Source: Chloroflexota bacterium (GTDB lineage: Bacteria > Chloroflexota > Anaerolineae > Anaerolineales > Villigracilaceae). From it: 64,000 nt of DNA. The stretch covers positions 112,042 to 176,041 of the forward strand of contig JACRBN010000002.1 in assembly GCA_016213105.1 (NCBI GenBank). Direction: 5' to 3'. The notes beneath the pieces were generated by a model. The model made no database searches. It saw only the letters and a program-made list of their open reading frames with translations, and was not told where the DNA came from. The translations under genes were made by a program, and so were the position numbers. Positions 17,544 to 26,358 of the stretch are shown here, in pieces (the first letter of the stretch is position 1; each line of letters opens with the position of its first letter).

Positions 17544-18507
17544 GCAAAAGCAATAAGCCCGACAGGAGCGCAAGGTTGCTCTCGGGGGGCGTGTTCAGGT
17601 ACTCCCAGGCGGTTCGCTGCAGATTGCGGCGGGGCAGGGGGCCTGTGGGGAATTCGCGCGTGCCGAAGAGCACCTCGCCCAACTCCTCCATCGACTTGGG
17701 ACGTTCGTCCGGGTGCAGAGCCATGGCCCACGTCACGGCGCGCTCGGTGCGGGCGGTGATGGCTGAATTGACCTGTCGAAGCGGGGACAGGCTCTCGGGC
17801 TGCAGGAAGCGTTTGCGCGCCTCGGCGGGCGGTTCATTCGTCAACACGTGGTAGAGCGTCGCGCCAAAGGAGTAGATGTCGGCGCGCACATCCGTGTGCG
17901 AGTCGTCGCCGCCGTATTGTTCGAGCGGCGTGTACAGCGCAGTCCCCTGGCCCTGGATGATGGTGATGGTCACTTCATCGGGCGCCAGGATCTTGACCAG
18001 GCCGAAATCCACCAGCTTGATCAAGCCATTGGGCATGATCTTCAGGTTGCTGGGTTTGATGTCGCGGTGAATGATGGGGGGCTTTTGGTTGTGCAGGTAG
18101 GCCAGCGCATCGGCCAGTTGCTTGGCCCAGCCGAGCACGCGGTCTTCATCGAGGAAGGCCTTGCTGCGGCGCGCCTCCAGCATCAACTCGCGCAGGTCCT
18201 TGCCTGGCACGTAATCCATCACCAGATAATCGCGCGGACCGTTGGAGAAGAAATCGGACACCTTGGGAAGGTTGGGGTGGTCGAGGCGCGCAAGCACAGT
18301 TGCCTCGCGCAGAAACTGCTCGCGGCCTTCTTCGACAACCTTTTGTGGGAGGGCGCGGTCGTACTCGACTTCCTTAAGCGCACACAGGCGGCCTTCAAGG
18401 CGGAGGTCATCCGCCAGATAAATGCTGCCCATCCCGCCCTGGCCGATCCGTTCACGGATCTTGTATCGGCTGCGCAGGACCTCCCCGTTCTTCAACGACA
18501 GGGGCAC
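17515..18507 (-). CDS. Serine/threonine protein kinase
   Basis: A 330-residue Hanks-type kinase. The glycine loop IGQGGMGSIYLA (residues 21-32), ATP lysine 45 in ALKEV, catalytic HRDIKPSN with Asp149, and DFG at 167-169 are all present, so it should be active. A single hydrophobic helix at the extreme C-terminus probably tethers it to the membrane with nothing outside. It starts at GTG, preceded by AAAGGAG. It is divergent from an FHA-domain regulator, a likely phospho-dependent partner. Confidence 0.93.
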   Translation of the reverse strand: MPLSLKNGEVLRSRYKIRERIGQGGMGSIYLADDLRLEGRLCALKEVEYDRALPQKVVEEGREQFLREATVLARLDHPNLPKVSDFFSNGPRDYLVMDYVPGKDLRELMLEARRSKAFLDEDRVLGWAKQLADALAYLHNQKPPIIHRDIKPSNLKIMPNGLIKLVDFGLVKILAPDEVTITIIQGQGTALYTPLEQYGGDDSHTDVRADIYSFGATLYHVLTNEPPAEARKRFLQPESLSPLRQVNSAITARTERAVTWAMALHPDERPKSMEELGEVLFGTREFPTGPLPRRNLQRTAWEYLNTPPESNLALLSGLLLLLSLLAILLR

Positions 18508-18574
18508 TCTTCTCCTTTGGCGAATCTGGCAATCATCTCGGCGTTGAATTCTGCACAGAAACGCAATTTTCTGC

Positions 18575-18583
18575 TATATTATA
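18575..18583. promoter_or_regulatory. Overlapping -10 boxes for divergent kinase and FHA genes
   Basis: TATATT (18575-18580) faces the FHA gene and TATAAT on the other strand (18578-18583) faces the kinase gene. The overlap would couple the two transcripts. No clear -35 boxes were found. Confidence 0.4.
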
Positions 18584-18638
18584 AACGTCTTTGTTCTTAT
18601 TATGGATGTTTTATGACAGGAGCGCCAAGGGAGTTTTG

Positions 18639-19298
18639 ATGGAATTGAATCTCGGAGAGTTTCCAGTGTTGGTTGCCCAGGAAGGTCCGCTCAAGGGCCA
18701 GCGTTGGGTATTGAACCATACTGTCGTGCTGGGGCGTGAAGCCACCTGCGACGTGGTGGTCATGGACCGCCAGGTCTCGCGTTTTCATGCCCGTATCACG
18801 CCCACCCCCGAAGGTGTCACGCTGGAGGATCTCGGCAGCAAGAACGGCACCAATCACAACGGCGTGGAATTATCCGCCCCGGTCATGTTGCAGGATGGCG
18901 ACCTGGTGGGGATCGCCCTGGCCCAGCAGTTCATCTACCTGACCTCGGACGCCACTGTGCCCCTGACCGAAGGCTCCGAACGCCCGGGCCGCCTGATGAT
19001 GGATCAGAAGTCGCGCCGCGTGTGGGTCAACCAGCAGCAACTGGTACCGTCGCTTTCCGCCCAGCAATTCAAGCTGTTATGGATTTTATACAAGAACCAG
19101 GGGCAGGTCGTCAGCCGCATGGACCTGGTGACCGCCGTCTGGGGGGAGGATCAGTCTGTGGGCGTTTCGGATCAGGCGCTGGATGCGCTCATCCGCCGCC
19201 TGCGCGACCGCCTGTCTTCGCTCGACCCGTCCCATCAATACATCGATACTGTGCGCGGACATGGCGTTCGCTTCGACAATCCCCCCTCAGGTGAGTAG
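18639..19298 (+). CDS. FHA domain - winged-helix transcriptional regulator
   Basis: A 219-residue protein. Residues 25-95 form a forkhead-associated domain that binds phosphothreonine (GRE 32-34, SRFH 47-50, SKNGT 67-71). Residues 125-215 are an OmpR-type winged helix (LSAQQFKLLWILYKNQGQVVSR and IDTVRGHGVRF). FHA fused directly to a DNA-binding domain, without a receiver domain, suggests control by protein kinase. Start chosen at ATG 18639 because AAGGGAG lies six bases upstream. The divergent Ser/Thr kinase is the obvious candidate partner. Confidence 0.88.
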   Translation: MELNLGEFPVLVAQEGPLKGQRWVLNHTVVLGREATCDVVVMDRQVSRFHARITPTPEGVTLEDLGSKNGTNHNGVELSAPVMLQDGDLVGIALAQQFIYLTSDATVPLTEGSERPGRLMMDQKSRRVWVNQQQLVPSLSAQQFKLLWILYKNQGQVVSRMDLVTAVWGEDQSVGVSDQALDALIRRLRDRLSSLDPSHQYIDTVRGHGVRFDNPPSGE

Positions 19299-19300
19299 TC

Positions 19301-19774
19301 ATGGAAATTGAACTTCAACGCAAGCTTGCACAGCTCCTGCGCGAGAATCGCATCTCCGCGTTGGGGACGCTTCGCAATGGAGCGCCATCGGTTTCGATGG
19401 TGGCTTACGTCGTCGCCGAGGATTTTTCCGCTTTTTACCTGGTTGTCAGTCACCTGGCGCAGCACACGCAGGACATGGAAAAGGACAAGCACGTCAGCCT
19501 GATGATCACCGAGCCTGACGATGGCCGCGAGGACCCGCAGACCCTGGCGCGCGTGACCATTCGCGGCAATGCCGAGGTCCTGCCGATTGGCGTGCCGGGT
19601 TACATGCCCGCCAGGGATTTATACATGGCGCGTTTTCCGCGCTCCGAGCCTTTGTTCGAGTTCGAGGATTTTGGGCTGTGGCGCGTCCTCCCCAAGGGCG
19701 GGCGCTTCGTGGCGGGTTTCGCCAAGGCCTTCAACCTGACCGCCGATTTCCTCCTGGAAACCGCCAAAATCTGA
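19301..19774 (+). CDS. Pyridoxamine 5'-phosphate oxidase-like split-barrel protein
   Basis: A 157-residue protein of the FMN-binding split-barrel fold (PNPOx-like/HugZ-like). The N-terminus LLRENRISALGTLRNGAPSVSMV is typical, with SHLAQHTQDMEKDKHVSLMI forming the next strand and helix. Members include general stress proteins and haem or flavin-binding oxidoreductases. It is too small for a true PNPOx with its C-terminal signature. It lies two bases after the FHA regulator stop, so is translationally coupled to it. Confidence 0.82.
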   Translation: MEIELQRKLAQLLRENRISALGTLRNGAPSVSMVAYVVAEDFSAFYLVVSHLAQHTQDMEKDKHVSLMITEPDDGREDPQTLARVTIRGNAEVLPIGVPGYMPARDLYMARFPRSEPLFEFEDFGLWRVLPKGGRFVAGFAKAFNLTADFLLETAKI

Positions 19775-19798
19775 TTTCCCGTCCACGGAATTTTCAAC

Positions 19799-20317
19799 TC
19801 ACGCCGTCGTGTCCGACGGCGTTTTCTTTTCCCACTCCAGCTTCCTGATTTTTTTGATGTCTGCCAACTGCACCTGCGCGATCTGGTCGGGACGGCCTGC
19901 GCGGGTGTAGGTTTTGTATTTGGCCTCCTTCGCAGACTCGACACTGACCTTGCGGTCCACGATGCGGCGGACGAGCTGGTATAGGTCGTGACGGTCGACG
20001 ATGAGGAAGGAAGTCTCCGTCTCGAAGGCGATCCAGTTCGATTTCCCGAACAGCCAGCCCGCTTCGCCGCGCACGTTGCGGAACTCGATCCATACCCAGT
20101 CCTGGTTCAGCGCAGCATCGCCGCGGCTCTGCCGTTTGAGCGCCTTGACCTCGACCTTGCGATGATAGTTGTCCTTGACGATCTCGAAGTCCCAGTGCTC
20201 GTGCATGTTGGCCTCCCGCGGCGCAGGCGTGACCGTCCAGCCTTCGCGGCGAGCGAGGGAGACGAACCATTCCTCGGCGCGGCGGCCGAGGGCCAGGGAG
20301 TCATTGGGGGTGGGCAT
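19799..20317 (-). CDS. PD-(D/E)XK nuclease-like protein, possible restriction enzyme
   Basis: A 172-residue protein. HWDFEIVKDNYHRKVEVKA contains Asp43 and the Glu56-x-Lys58 triad expected of a PD-(D/E)XK nuclease core, preceded by a helix with Glu15 and Glu16. Its start lies inside the end of the DNA methyltransferase gene (17-base overlap). This order suggests the cleaving half of a small type II restriction-modification system, but specificity and activity are unknown. An in-frame start further upstream would overlap the methyltransferase more and is less likely. A + strand terminator lies in its last codons. Confidence 0.6.
   Translation of the reverse strand: MPTPNDSLALGRRAEEWFVSLARREGWTVTPAPREANMHEHWDFEIVKDNYHRKVEVKALKRQSRGDAALNQDWVWIEFRNVRGEAGWLFGKSNWIAFETETSFLIVDRHDLYQLVRRIVDRKVSVESAKEAKYKTYTRAGRPDQIAQVQLADIKKIRKLEWEKKTPSDTTA
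19801..19830 (+). terminator. Intrinsic terminator of the FHA/flavin-type operon
   Basis: ACGCCGTC and GACGGCGT form an 8-bp stem followed by TTTTCTTTT. It terminates the 18639-19774 transcript and lies within the 3' end of the convergent nuclease gene. Confidence 0.75.
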
Positions 20318-21110
20318 GCTTTTTTGCGCGGGACTTTTTTTCAATTGGAGTGGTGGATCCCAGATTTCCTTCGATGCGTTCGAGGGCCAACTGGCAGTAT
20401 TTCTCATCCACTTCCACGCCGATCATGCGGCGGTGATTTTGCAGGGCGGCGATGGCTGTGGTGCCCGAGCCAAGGAAGGGATCGAGCACGGTATCGTCCA
20501 CGAAGGAAAACAACTTGATGCAGCGATAGGGCAGCTCGATGGGATATGGCGCGGGATGTCCGACGCGTTTCTTCGACTCGCCGTTGAAGTTCCACATGCC
20601 GTTGGTCCAGGCGATGAACTCGTCGCGGGTGATATCGGAGATGCGGTCGGTCGCGTCGCGCTTCCACTCGTCCTTGTAGAGCACGAGGATGACTTCCACG
20701 GGCGCAATGACGTAGGGCGCGGAGGCCTTCATCCATGAGCCCCAGGCGGTGCGGCGTGAAATGTTCTGTTCGTTCCAGATGATGGTGGAATGGTATTTCC
20801 AGCCGATGCGTTTGGCGAGTGTCGTCATGTCGGCGGCCACGGATTGCTGTCCGCCCTTGTTCTTGTCGAGCGGAACGTTGAGGCACAGGCGGCCTCCGCT
20901 ACGGGCCAGGGAAAAGGCTTTCGAAAGCCAGGCCAGGCTGAAGTCCAGGTAGGAGGCGTAGTCGGCGTCATCCTTGTGGGAGTTGTACTGGATGTCCACG
21001 TTGTAGGGCGGGGAGGTGACGATCAAATCCACGCTGGCGGGCGCGATGGCCCGGGTGGTGAGGATGTCATCGTGCAGCAGGCGGAATTACTCGCTGGTGA
21101 AAAATTCCAT
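20301..21110 (-). pseudogene. DNA methyltransferase (N4/N6 class) with early nonsense codon
   Basis: Catalytic motif IV TSPPYN and AdoMet motif I DPFLGSGTT occur in that order, the beta-class layout of N4-cytosine or N6-adenine enzymes. The natural start seems to be ATG 21110, but codon 8 is TAA (21087-21089): MEFFTSE, stop, FRLLHDDILTTRAIAPAS, then the catalytic part in the same frame. Translation could restart at GTG 21032, giving 243 residues that lack the segment before motif IV. The gene is either a recent pseudogene, an N-terminally shortened enzyme, or affected by a sequencing error. The PD-(D/E)XK gene overlaps its 3' end. Confidence 0.75.
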
Positions 21111-21116
21111 GCGACG

Positions 21117-21122
21117 ATTATA
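21117..21122 (-). promoter_or_regulatory. -10 box of the methyltransferase gene
   Basis: TATAAT on the minus strand ends six bases before the ATG at 21110. This is the same geometry as other leaderless starts in the window and supports 21110 as the original start. Confidence 0.6.
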
Positions 21123-21131
21123 CACGGGCAT

Positions 21132-21169
21132 AAAAAAAACTTGCGAAGGATTCAATCCCTCGCAAGTTT
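21132..21169 (-). terminator. Intrinsic terminator of the CpXC gene
   Basis: AAACTTGCGA and TCGCAAGTTT form a 10-bp stem followed on the minus strand by a run of eight T. It lies just after the CpXC stop and just before the methyltransferase promoter. Confidence 0.88.
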
Positions 21170-21189
21170 GCCATGCAAATCAGGATGGA

Positions 21190-22554
21190 CTATCCCATCA
21201 TATTCTTCTTCATCGTGAACTTCAGCGCCACCTTGTAGACCTGGCTCAGCTTGCCGCCGAGCGCCTGGGCTTCGGGGTTGCCCTGGCTGGCGGCGGCCTC
21301 CACCTGGGCCATCAGGCCGTTGAGCGCCTCCATGAAGCCTTCGTTGATGACGGCGGCGTTGTCGTTGAGCATCTTTTCGATGGCGACGTCATCGGGCGCA
21401 TCCAGCAGTTGTTCGATGAAGGCCACCTCCGCCGGCGGGGCGCTGGCTTCCTGCAGCACCTGGATCATCTTTTGCAGTTTGCCCATGCGCGCATAATCGT
21501 TCTTCTCTGAGGCCTGGCGCAGCAGGGTCTGCACGATCTCGACGGCATCCTGCGTGAAGCCTTCCAGGTTGGCGCGGGTGGCATTTTCGATGTCGTCCTG
21601 TGCCAGGAGTTGTTCCACGAAATCCTGCGCCTGTTTGTAACGCGCCTCCAACTGGCGGTCGATCTCGTTGGTGAATTCCAACAGCTTCCCACGAATGGCT
21701 TCAAGCCTGACCTTCTCGTCGACCGGGGCCTTCTCGATGCGGTCCGAAAGGGTCTGGAAGAAGGAGTAGTCCATGCCGCCGCGCGCCAGGGAAACGTAGG
21801 CGCGGATGCGGGCTTCGTTGGGGGCTTCGATGATGAAGTCGAGCAGTTTCTCGCGGGTGAGAGTCTGGCCTGCCTCCTGGAGGGTTTTCGTGGCCGCTTC
21901 CATTTCCGCGACGGAGGCTTGCAGGCTGCGCCCAAACTCGGTCTCGGCAAGCAGTTGTTTCTGCAACTCCATCATCTGCTGGCCGATGGCCTGTTGTCCG
22001 CCTGCCATGGCGCTCTGGGCGAGACGGCTGAACAGGGCGAAAAACTGTTCATCGAACAGGGTGATGTTTTGCTTGATGATCTCGCTGCGCACGTCGGCGG
22101 CGCTGGCCTGGAGCAGGCGCTCCATCATCAGGACGCGCTCCTGCTGGGACTTGATCATTTCGGGCGTGATGCCGTCCTTGCCGAGGATGGTCTCGACCAT
22201 CGACTCGAAGGTCAGGTTGGCGACGGGACGCAGCAGGTAGCCCTTGCGCTTTTCAGCGGGCAGGCTTTCCATCACCTTCTTGATGAGCGGGCCGAAGATC
22301 TTCTCCTGCTCGTTGAGCGGAACGCCCAGCTCGGGCGGGAAGAAGGTCAGCAGCAGTTCCTTGTCGTTGTCGTGATAGATGACGGGCGTGGCCAGGCGGC
22401 CTTCATATCCGCAGTGTGGACAGCGCGCCATGTTCGAGCCGCCGCTGAGCAGGCGCTGCTTGGCCTGCGCGTCCTGGGTTACGTCAAAGAGTTGTTCGAT
22501 GTCGGCGGTAATGGGCTGGCGGCAGCGCGGGCAGGAGATTTGAGTCTTGGGCAT
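21190..22554 (-). CDS. CpXC-domain protein
   Basis: A 454-residue cytosolic protein. Two CxxC pairs near the N-terminus (SCPRC at about 8-11 and RCPHCGYEG at about 45) form a zinc ribbon typical of CpXC proteins, and the following strand LLLTFFPPEL matches the family. The rest is mostly helical, rich in Glu and Gln, and likely coiled coil. The family's function is unknown. It is followed by a strong terminator, so it is probably monocistronic. Much longer than the usual CpXC proteins of about 200 residues. Confidence 0.78.
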   Translation of the reverse strand: MPKTQISCPRCRQPITADIEQLFDVTQDAQAKQRLLSGGSNMARCPHCGYEGRLATPVIYHDNDKELLLTFFPPELGVPLNEQEKIFGPLIKKVMESLPAEKRKGYLLRPVANLTFESMVETILGKDGITPEMIKSQQERVLMMERLLQASAADVRSEIIKQNITLFDEQFFALFSRLAQSAMAGGQQAIGQQMMELQKQLLAETEFGRSLQASVAEMEAATKTLQEAGQTLTREKLLDFIIEAPNEARIRAYVSLARGGMDYSFFQTLSDRIEKAPVDEKVRLEAIRGKLLEFTNEIDRQLEARYKQAQDFVEQLLAQDDIENATRANLEGFTQDAVEIVQTLLRQASEKNDYARMGKLQKMIQVLQEASAPPAEVAFIEQLLDAPDDVAIEKMLNDNAAVINEGFMEALNGLMAQVEAAASQGNPEAQALGGKLSQVYKVALKFTMKKNMMG

Positions 22555-22648
22555 GAGAGGTTCCGATTCACGATTTTGGATTTACGATTTTAGATTGACG
22601 ATTGGATGGTGGGTGAAAAAACAGGGCTTATTGTACCATTCAGAAGTA

Positions 22649-22739
22649 GCGCGAGATATACCGCACTCGGGTGAAAATTGCGCTTTTTTAGAGGGTGGAA
22701 TGCGCAATTTTCACCCGTGGGTATGATATTATCTCGCGC
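22649..22739. repeat. Large palindrome with GCGCAATTTTCACCC arms, copy 1
   Basis: The arms GCGCGAGATAT...GGGTGAAAATTGCGC and GCGCAATTTTCACCC...ATATTATCTCGCGC flank an 18-base loop. The right arm holds GGGTATGATATT, which resembles an extended -10 box. Related elements are at 26464 and 53181. Here it lies between the stop of pepF and the start of the CpXC gene. Confidence 0.75.
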
Positions 22740-22747
22740 CACGTTTT

Positions 22748-24550
22748 CTAGCCCAGCAGTTTCTCCAGCCGATCCACATAATCGGCCATGATGGCAAAGG
22801 CCGCGTCCACGGGTTGGGGCGTGGTCAGGTCGACGCCCGCGCGCTGGAGCGCATCCAGCGGATAGGCCGAGGAGCCTGCCTTGAGGAAGCCGAGGTAATC
22901 CTGGACGGCGTTCGCTTCGCCGCGCAGGACGCGTCCCGCCAGGGCGTTGGCGCCCGCGATGCCCGTGGCGTAGGCGTAGACGTAGTAATCGCTGTACAGG
23001 TGGCCGAAGCGCGCCCAGGTGATTCCGACCTGCTCGCGGTTCACGTTGACCTTGCCGCCGAAGCCTTCGCTGAACAGGTCGGCCATCAGCTCGATGAGCG
23101 CGTCGGCGGTCAGCGGCTGGCCCTGTTCGACGCGGGTGTGCGTCTCCAGTTCGAAGCGCGCCAGGGTGGGCATGATGAAGAAGTAGCGGTAGAAATTCGA
23201 CATGGCTTCTTCGATGACCGAGATCTGGAAGTTGCGGTCGGGATTGGTCTTGAGCAGGTGTGCGCGCACCATGGCCTGGTGGAAGTTGGAGGCCACCTCG
23301 GCGGCGAAGAGCGAGTATTCGGAATAGACGAAGGGCTGATTCTGCCAGGTCAGGTACGAGTGCATCGAATGGCCCAGTTCGTGTGCCAGCGTGGACAGGC
23401 TGAAGATCTCGTCGGTGTAGGAGATCATAATGAAGGGATGCGTGCCCTGCGAGCCCCACGAGAACGCGCCGCTGCGTTTGCCCTTGTTCGGGTACACGTC
23501 CACCCAGCGGTCTTCGAGACAGCCGTTGCGCAGAACGCCGACGTAGTCTTTGCCCATCGGCAGCAGGCCTTCGGAGATCAACTCCACGGCCTGGGCATAG
23601 GGAATCTTGACGCGATCCCTGACCAGCGGCGCCCACATATCGTACGGTTCGAGCGTCTCCACGCCCAGCGCCTTGCGGCGGATCTCGAAATAACGGTGCC
23701 AGGTGGGCAGGTTCTTCTTGAAGGTTTCGAGCAGGTTGTGAAAGACAGAAACGGGGATATTGTTCTCGGACAACTTCATTTCCAGCACGTTCTCGTGTTT
23801 TCGCACGCGGCTCTGGAAGACGCTCTGCTTGATGGAGGTGGCCAGGTTTTCGGCCAGGGTATTCTTGAAACCCAGCAGGGTCTCATGGTAATTGTCCCAC
23901 GAGCGCTGACGCAGGCCGCGGTCCTGCTCCGACATTAATCTCCAGATGATGGCTTCGTTCAGTTCGATGGCCGCGCCCTGACTGTCGACGACGGCGGGGA
24001 TTTTCATGTCCGCGTTGGTCAGCAGGCTGGCGGCCGACCCCGCGCCGCCGAAGGGGTCGCTCAACATGCCAAGCACCTCCTCCACCTCGGCCGAGCGGAC
24101 GTGCGCCTGTTTGCGGAACAGGTTGGCGAAGTAGGGCCCGTAGATGGCCAGACGCGGTTCAGCCTGCATCCACTGCGTCAGGGTTTCGTGGCCGATGGCG
24201 ATCAATTCGGGGTTGAGAAAGGAGCTGGCGGCCAGCAACTGTCCGTACATGGCCTGGGCCTGGCTGCTCATCGCCGCGGCGGACTGGTCGCCCGTGTCCA
24301 CGCTGTAGGCAAAGCCCGCGTAGACGAAGACGCGCGAGGCAAGCGCCATCAAATCCTCGATCTGGAGGAAGGCCTCGGTCAATATGGAAGGCCCTTCCTT
24401 TAACCTGCCCTGAAATTCCCTGACCTTGGGCAGGGCGGCCAGGATCGAAGCCACTTCGGCCTCGAAGGCCTGCTGGTCGGCGAAGACGGACTCGGCGTTC
24501 CAGGTAAAGTCCTTGCTGATTTCACTACGGGCGGGGAGGGTGGTGGGCAT
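22748..24550 (-). CDS. pepF: Oligoendopeptidase F (M3 metallopeptidase)
   Basis: A 600-residue cytosolic zinc peptidase that trims oligopeptides. The zinc-binding HELGH is at about residue 390, within LAHELGHSMHSYL, and the downstream glutamate lies in EYSLFAAEVASNFH. Length and start (MPTTLPARSEISKDFTWNAE) match PepF-type enzymes. AAAGGA lies seven bases before the ATG. Flanked by palindromic repeats on both sides, it appears to be transcribed alone. Confidence 0.94.
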   Translation of the reverse strand: MPTTLPARSEISKDFTWNAESVFADQQAFEAEVASILAALPKVREFQGRLKEGPSILTEAFLQIEDLMALASRVFVYAGFAYSVDTGDQSAAAMSSQAQAMYGQLLAASSFLNPELIAIGHETLTQWMQAEPRLAIYGPYFANLFRKQAHVRSAEVEEVLGMLSDPFGGAGSAASLLTNADMKIPAVVDSQGAAIELNEAIIWRLMSEQDRGLRQRSWDNYHETLLGFKNTLAENLATSIKQSVFQSRVRKHENVLEMKLSENNIPVSVFHNLLETFKKNLPTWHRYFEIRRKALGVETLEPYDMWAPLVRDRVKIPYAQAVELISEGLLPMGKDYVGVLRNGCLEDRWVDVYPNKGKRSGAFSWGSQGTHPFIMISYTDEIFSLSTLAHELGHSMHSYLTWQNQPFVYSEYSLFAAEVASNFHQAMVRAHLLKTNPDRNFQISVIEEAMSNFYRYFFIMPTLARFELETHTRVEQGQPLTADALIELMADLFSEGFGGKVNVNREQVGITWARFGHLYSDYYVYAYATGIAGANALAGRVLRGEANAVQDYLGFLKAGSSAYPLDALQRAGVDLTTPQPVDAAFAIMADYVDRLEKLLG

Positions 24551-24569
24551 GGATTATCCTTTCGAATGT

Positions 24570-24598
24570 GTAGGGGCGACCCATTGAGTCGCCCCTAC
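24570..24598. repeat. GTAGGGGCGAC palindrome
   Basis: GTAGGGGCGAC and GTCGCCCCTAC form an 11-bp stem with a 7-base loop, between the sensor kinase stop and the pepF start. It may serve as a terminator for the kinase gene, though no T-run follows. Confidence 0.6.
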
Positions 24599-24602
24599 AT
24601 GA

Positions 24603-26147
24603 TTAACGTGGTAACGAAAAACAGATCCTTGCCCCCGCCTCGGACTTGGTGCCGTTGGCGGCATCTGCCCAGATTCTCCCGCCGTGGGCTTCAACGATGG
24701 CGCGCGCCAGGTAGAGTCCCAGGCCCGCACCCTTGGTGTGCTTGACGGCGGTCGTCGAGCGGTAGAAGCGGTCGAAGATGTGCGGCAGGTCGCGCGCGTC
24801 GATGCCTGGGCCCTCGTCGCTGACGCACACGATGACTTGGTCGGGGCGCACGCTGCCGCTGATGCGGATCTCGCCCTTGGGCGCATATTTGAGCGCATTG
24901 GAGACGAGGTTGGACAGCACCTGTTCGAGGCGGGTTTCGTCCGCCAGAATGATGGGGAATTTCTCGGGGAAGTCGCTCAGGATGGTGTGCTTTTTGGATT
25001 GGGATGAGAAGCGTTCCGCCACGCGGGTTGCCAGGACTTCCAGCGAAACGTCGGCGCGGTTGATGCTCATGCCGCCCGCCTGCAAGCGGGACGCGTCCAG
25101 CAGGTCGTCGATCATCTTCGAGAGGCGGTCAGCCTCCTCTTCGATGACGGCCAGCGATTCGCTGATGGTGTGCTTGTCCCAGCGGGCGTCGTCGCGCCGC
25201 AGGGTGGAGGCGTAGCCTTTGATGAGCGCCACAGGCGTGCGCAACTCATGGCTGACGATGGAGATGAACGTAGACTTGATCTGTTCGGCGGTGCGGAAGT
25301 GGGTGATGTCGCGCACGCTGACAATGACGTTGCGCAGTTTGCCTTCGGCCGAGAGCAGCGGGGCATAGGTCACGCCCACGGGCAGGGGCGAGGGGAGTTC
25401 GCGCTTGAGGTTGCCTTCCACGTAGAGCGTGGCGTTGGGGGTCAGCGGCCAGCCGTCGGCGATGGCCTCGTTCAGGGGGACGCCCTGCGGCTCCCCATCC
25501 CAGCGGATGACTTCGTCGTGGGGACGGTTGACCAGTTGGTCATGCGTCTGGCCGTAGATGTGCTCGAATGCGTCGTTGGCGCGCTCGATGGTCAGGTCGG
25601 CGTTGAGGATGATGATGCCGTCGGCGGCGGAGTCGAGCAGAGCATCCAGGCGCTGTTTCTCGTAGGTCACCTGTCCATACAGGCGCGCGTTGTACACGGC
25701 AATGGCGGCCTGGTCGGCAAAGGATTGCAGCAGGATGCGGTCGTTGTGCGAGAACAGGTCGGGATAATTGCGGAAGATGAAGATCACGCCGATGACCTGT
25801 CCGTGGGCGGCCAGGGGCAGGCCCGTGCCGTTGAGCAGGCCCATGCTGGCCGTATAGGTCAGGTCTTTCAACATGCGGTTGAGTTCGAGGATGTCCAACT
25901 CGCTGACTTTTTCCTCGGCCAGCAGCGGCGTCAGGTAGCTGAGGAAGGCGGGCGGAATCCCGTGCGCCGCCGAGACGCGCCAGCCATCGGTCTCCTTGAG
26001 CGCGATCAAGCCGGCCTGTCCCGCCAGCATTTCGATGGAGATGCGCAGCACGCGCGCCAGCAGTTTCTCCAGGTCGAGTTCCTGGGTCAGGGCGCGGGCC
26101 AGTTCGAGCATGTAGTCACGTTGACGGACACGGAAATCAGGCAGCAT
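24603..26147 (-). CDS. Sensor histidine kinase with GAF and PAS domains
   Basis: A 514-residue kinase without membrane helices. Residues of about 20-165 form a GAF domain, about 175-290 a PAS domain, and then HisKA with phosphoacceptor His300 in SHELRTPVALIKG. The ATPase domain has the N box (LSNLVSNALKYAP), G1 box (VSDEGPGIDARDL) and G2 box (GAGLGLYLA). It would sense a cytosolic ligand. No response regulator is adjacent; an OmpR-type regulator is encoded at 56614 but there is no evidence of pairing. A TAAAAT box ends six bases before the ATG. Confidence 0.92.
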   Translation of the reverse strand: MLPDFRVRQRDYMLELARALTQELDLEKLLARVLRISIEMLAGQAGLIALKETDGWRVSAAHGIPPAFLSYLTPLLAEEKVSELDILELNRMLKDLTYTASMGLLNGTGLPLAAHGQVIGVIFIFRNYPDLFSHNDRILLQSFADQAAIAVYNARLYGQVTYEKQRLDALLDSAADGIIILNADLTIERANDAFEHIYGQTHDQLVNRPHDEVIRWDGEPQGVPLNEAIADGWPLTPNATLYVEGNLKRELPSPLPVGVTYAPLLSAEGKLRNVIVSVRDITHFRTAEQIKSTFISIVSHELRTPVALIKGYASTLRRDDARWDKHTISESLAVIEEEADRLSKMIDDLLDASRLQAGGMSINRADVSLEVLATRVAERFSSQSKKHTILSDFPEKFPIILADETRLEQVLSNLVSNALKYAPKGEIRISGSVRPDQVIVCVSDEGPGIDARDLPHIFDRFYRSTTAVKHTKGAGLGLYLARAIVEAHGGRIWADAANGTKSEAGARICFSLPR

Positions 26148-26214
26148 GGAAATATTTTATCATCGGGCGCGGGCAGCGAGTGTAAGAGGAAGGTATGCGT
26201 TTGCGGCTGCTTCA

Positions 26215-26245
26215 GACTTCCGAAATCTCTGAGACTTCGGAAGTC
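26215..26245. repeat. GACTTCCGAA hairpin repeat
   Basis: GACTTCCGAA at 26215 pairs with TTCGGAAGTC at 26236. The same sequence appears twice at 50478-50539. Confidence 0.6.
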
Positions 26246-26358
26246 TCACCCACTGAGAAGTCCAGGTTTTGACGCAAAGGCCCAAAGTCGCCAGGATTCT
26301 ATAAGCTTGATCTCAATTCTCGTGCTTTTCACACGAACACAAACAACAAGATTTTTTT

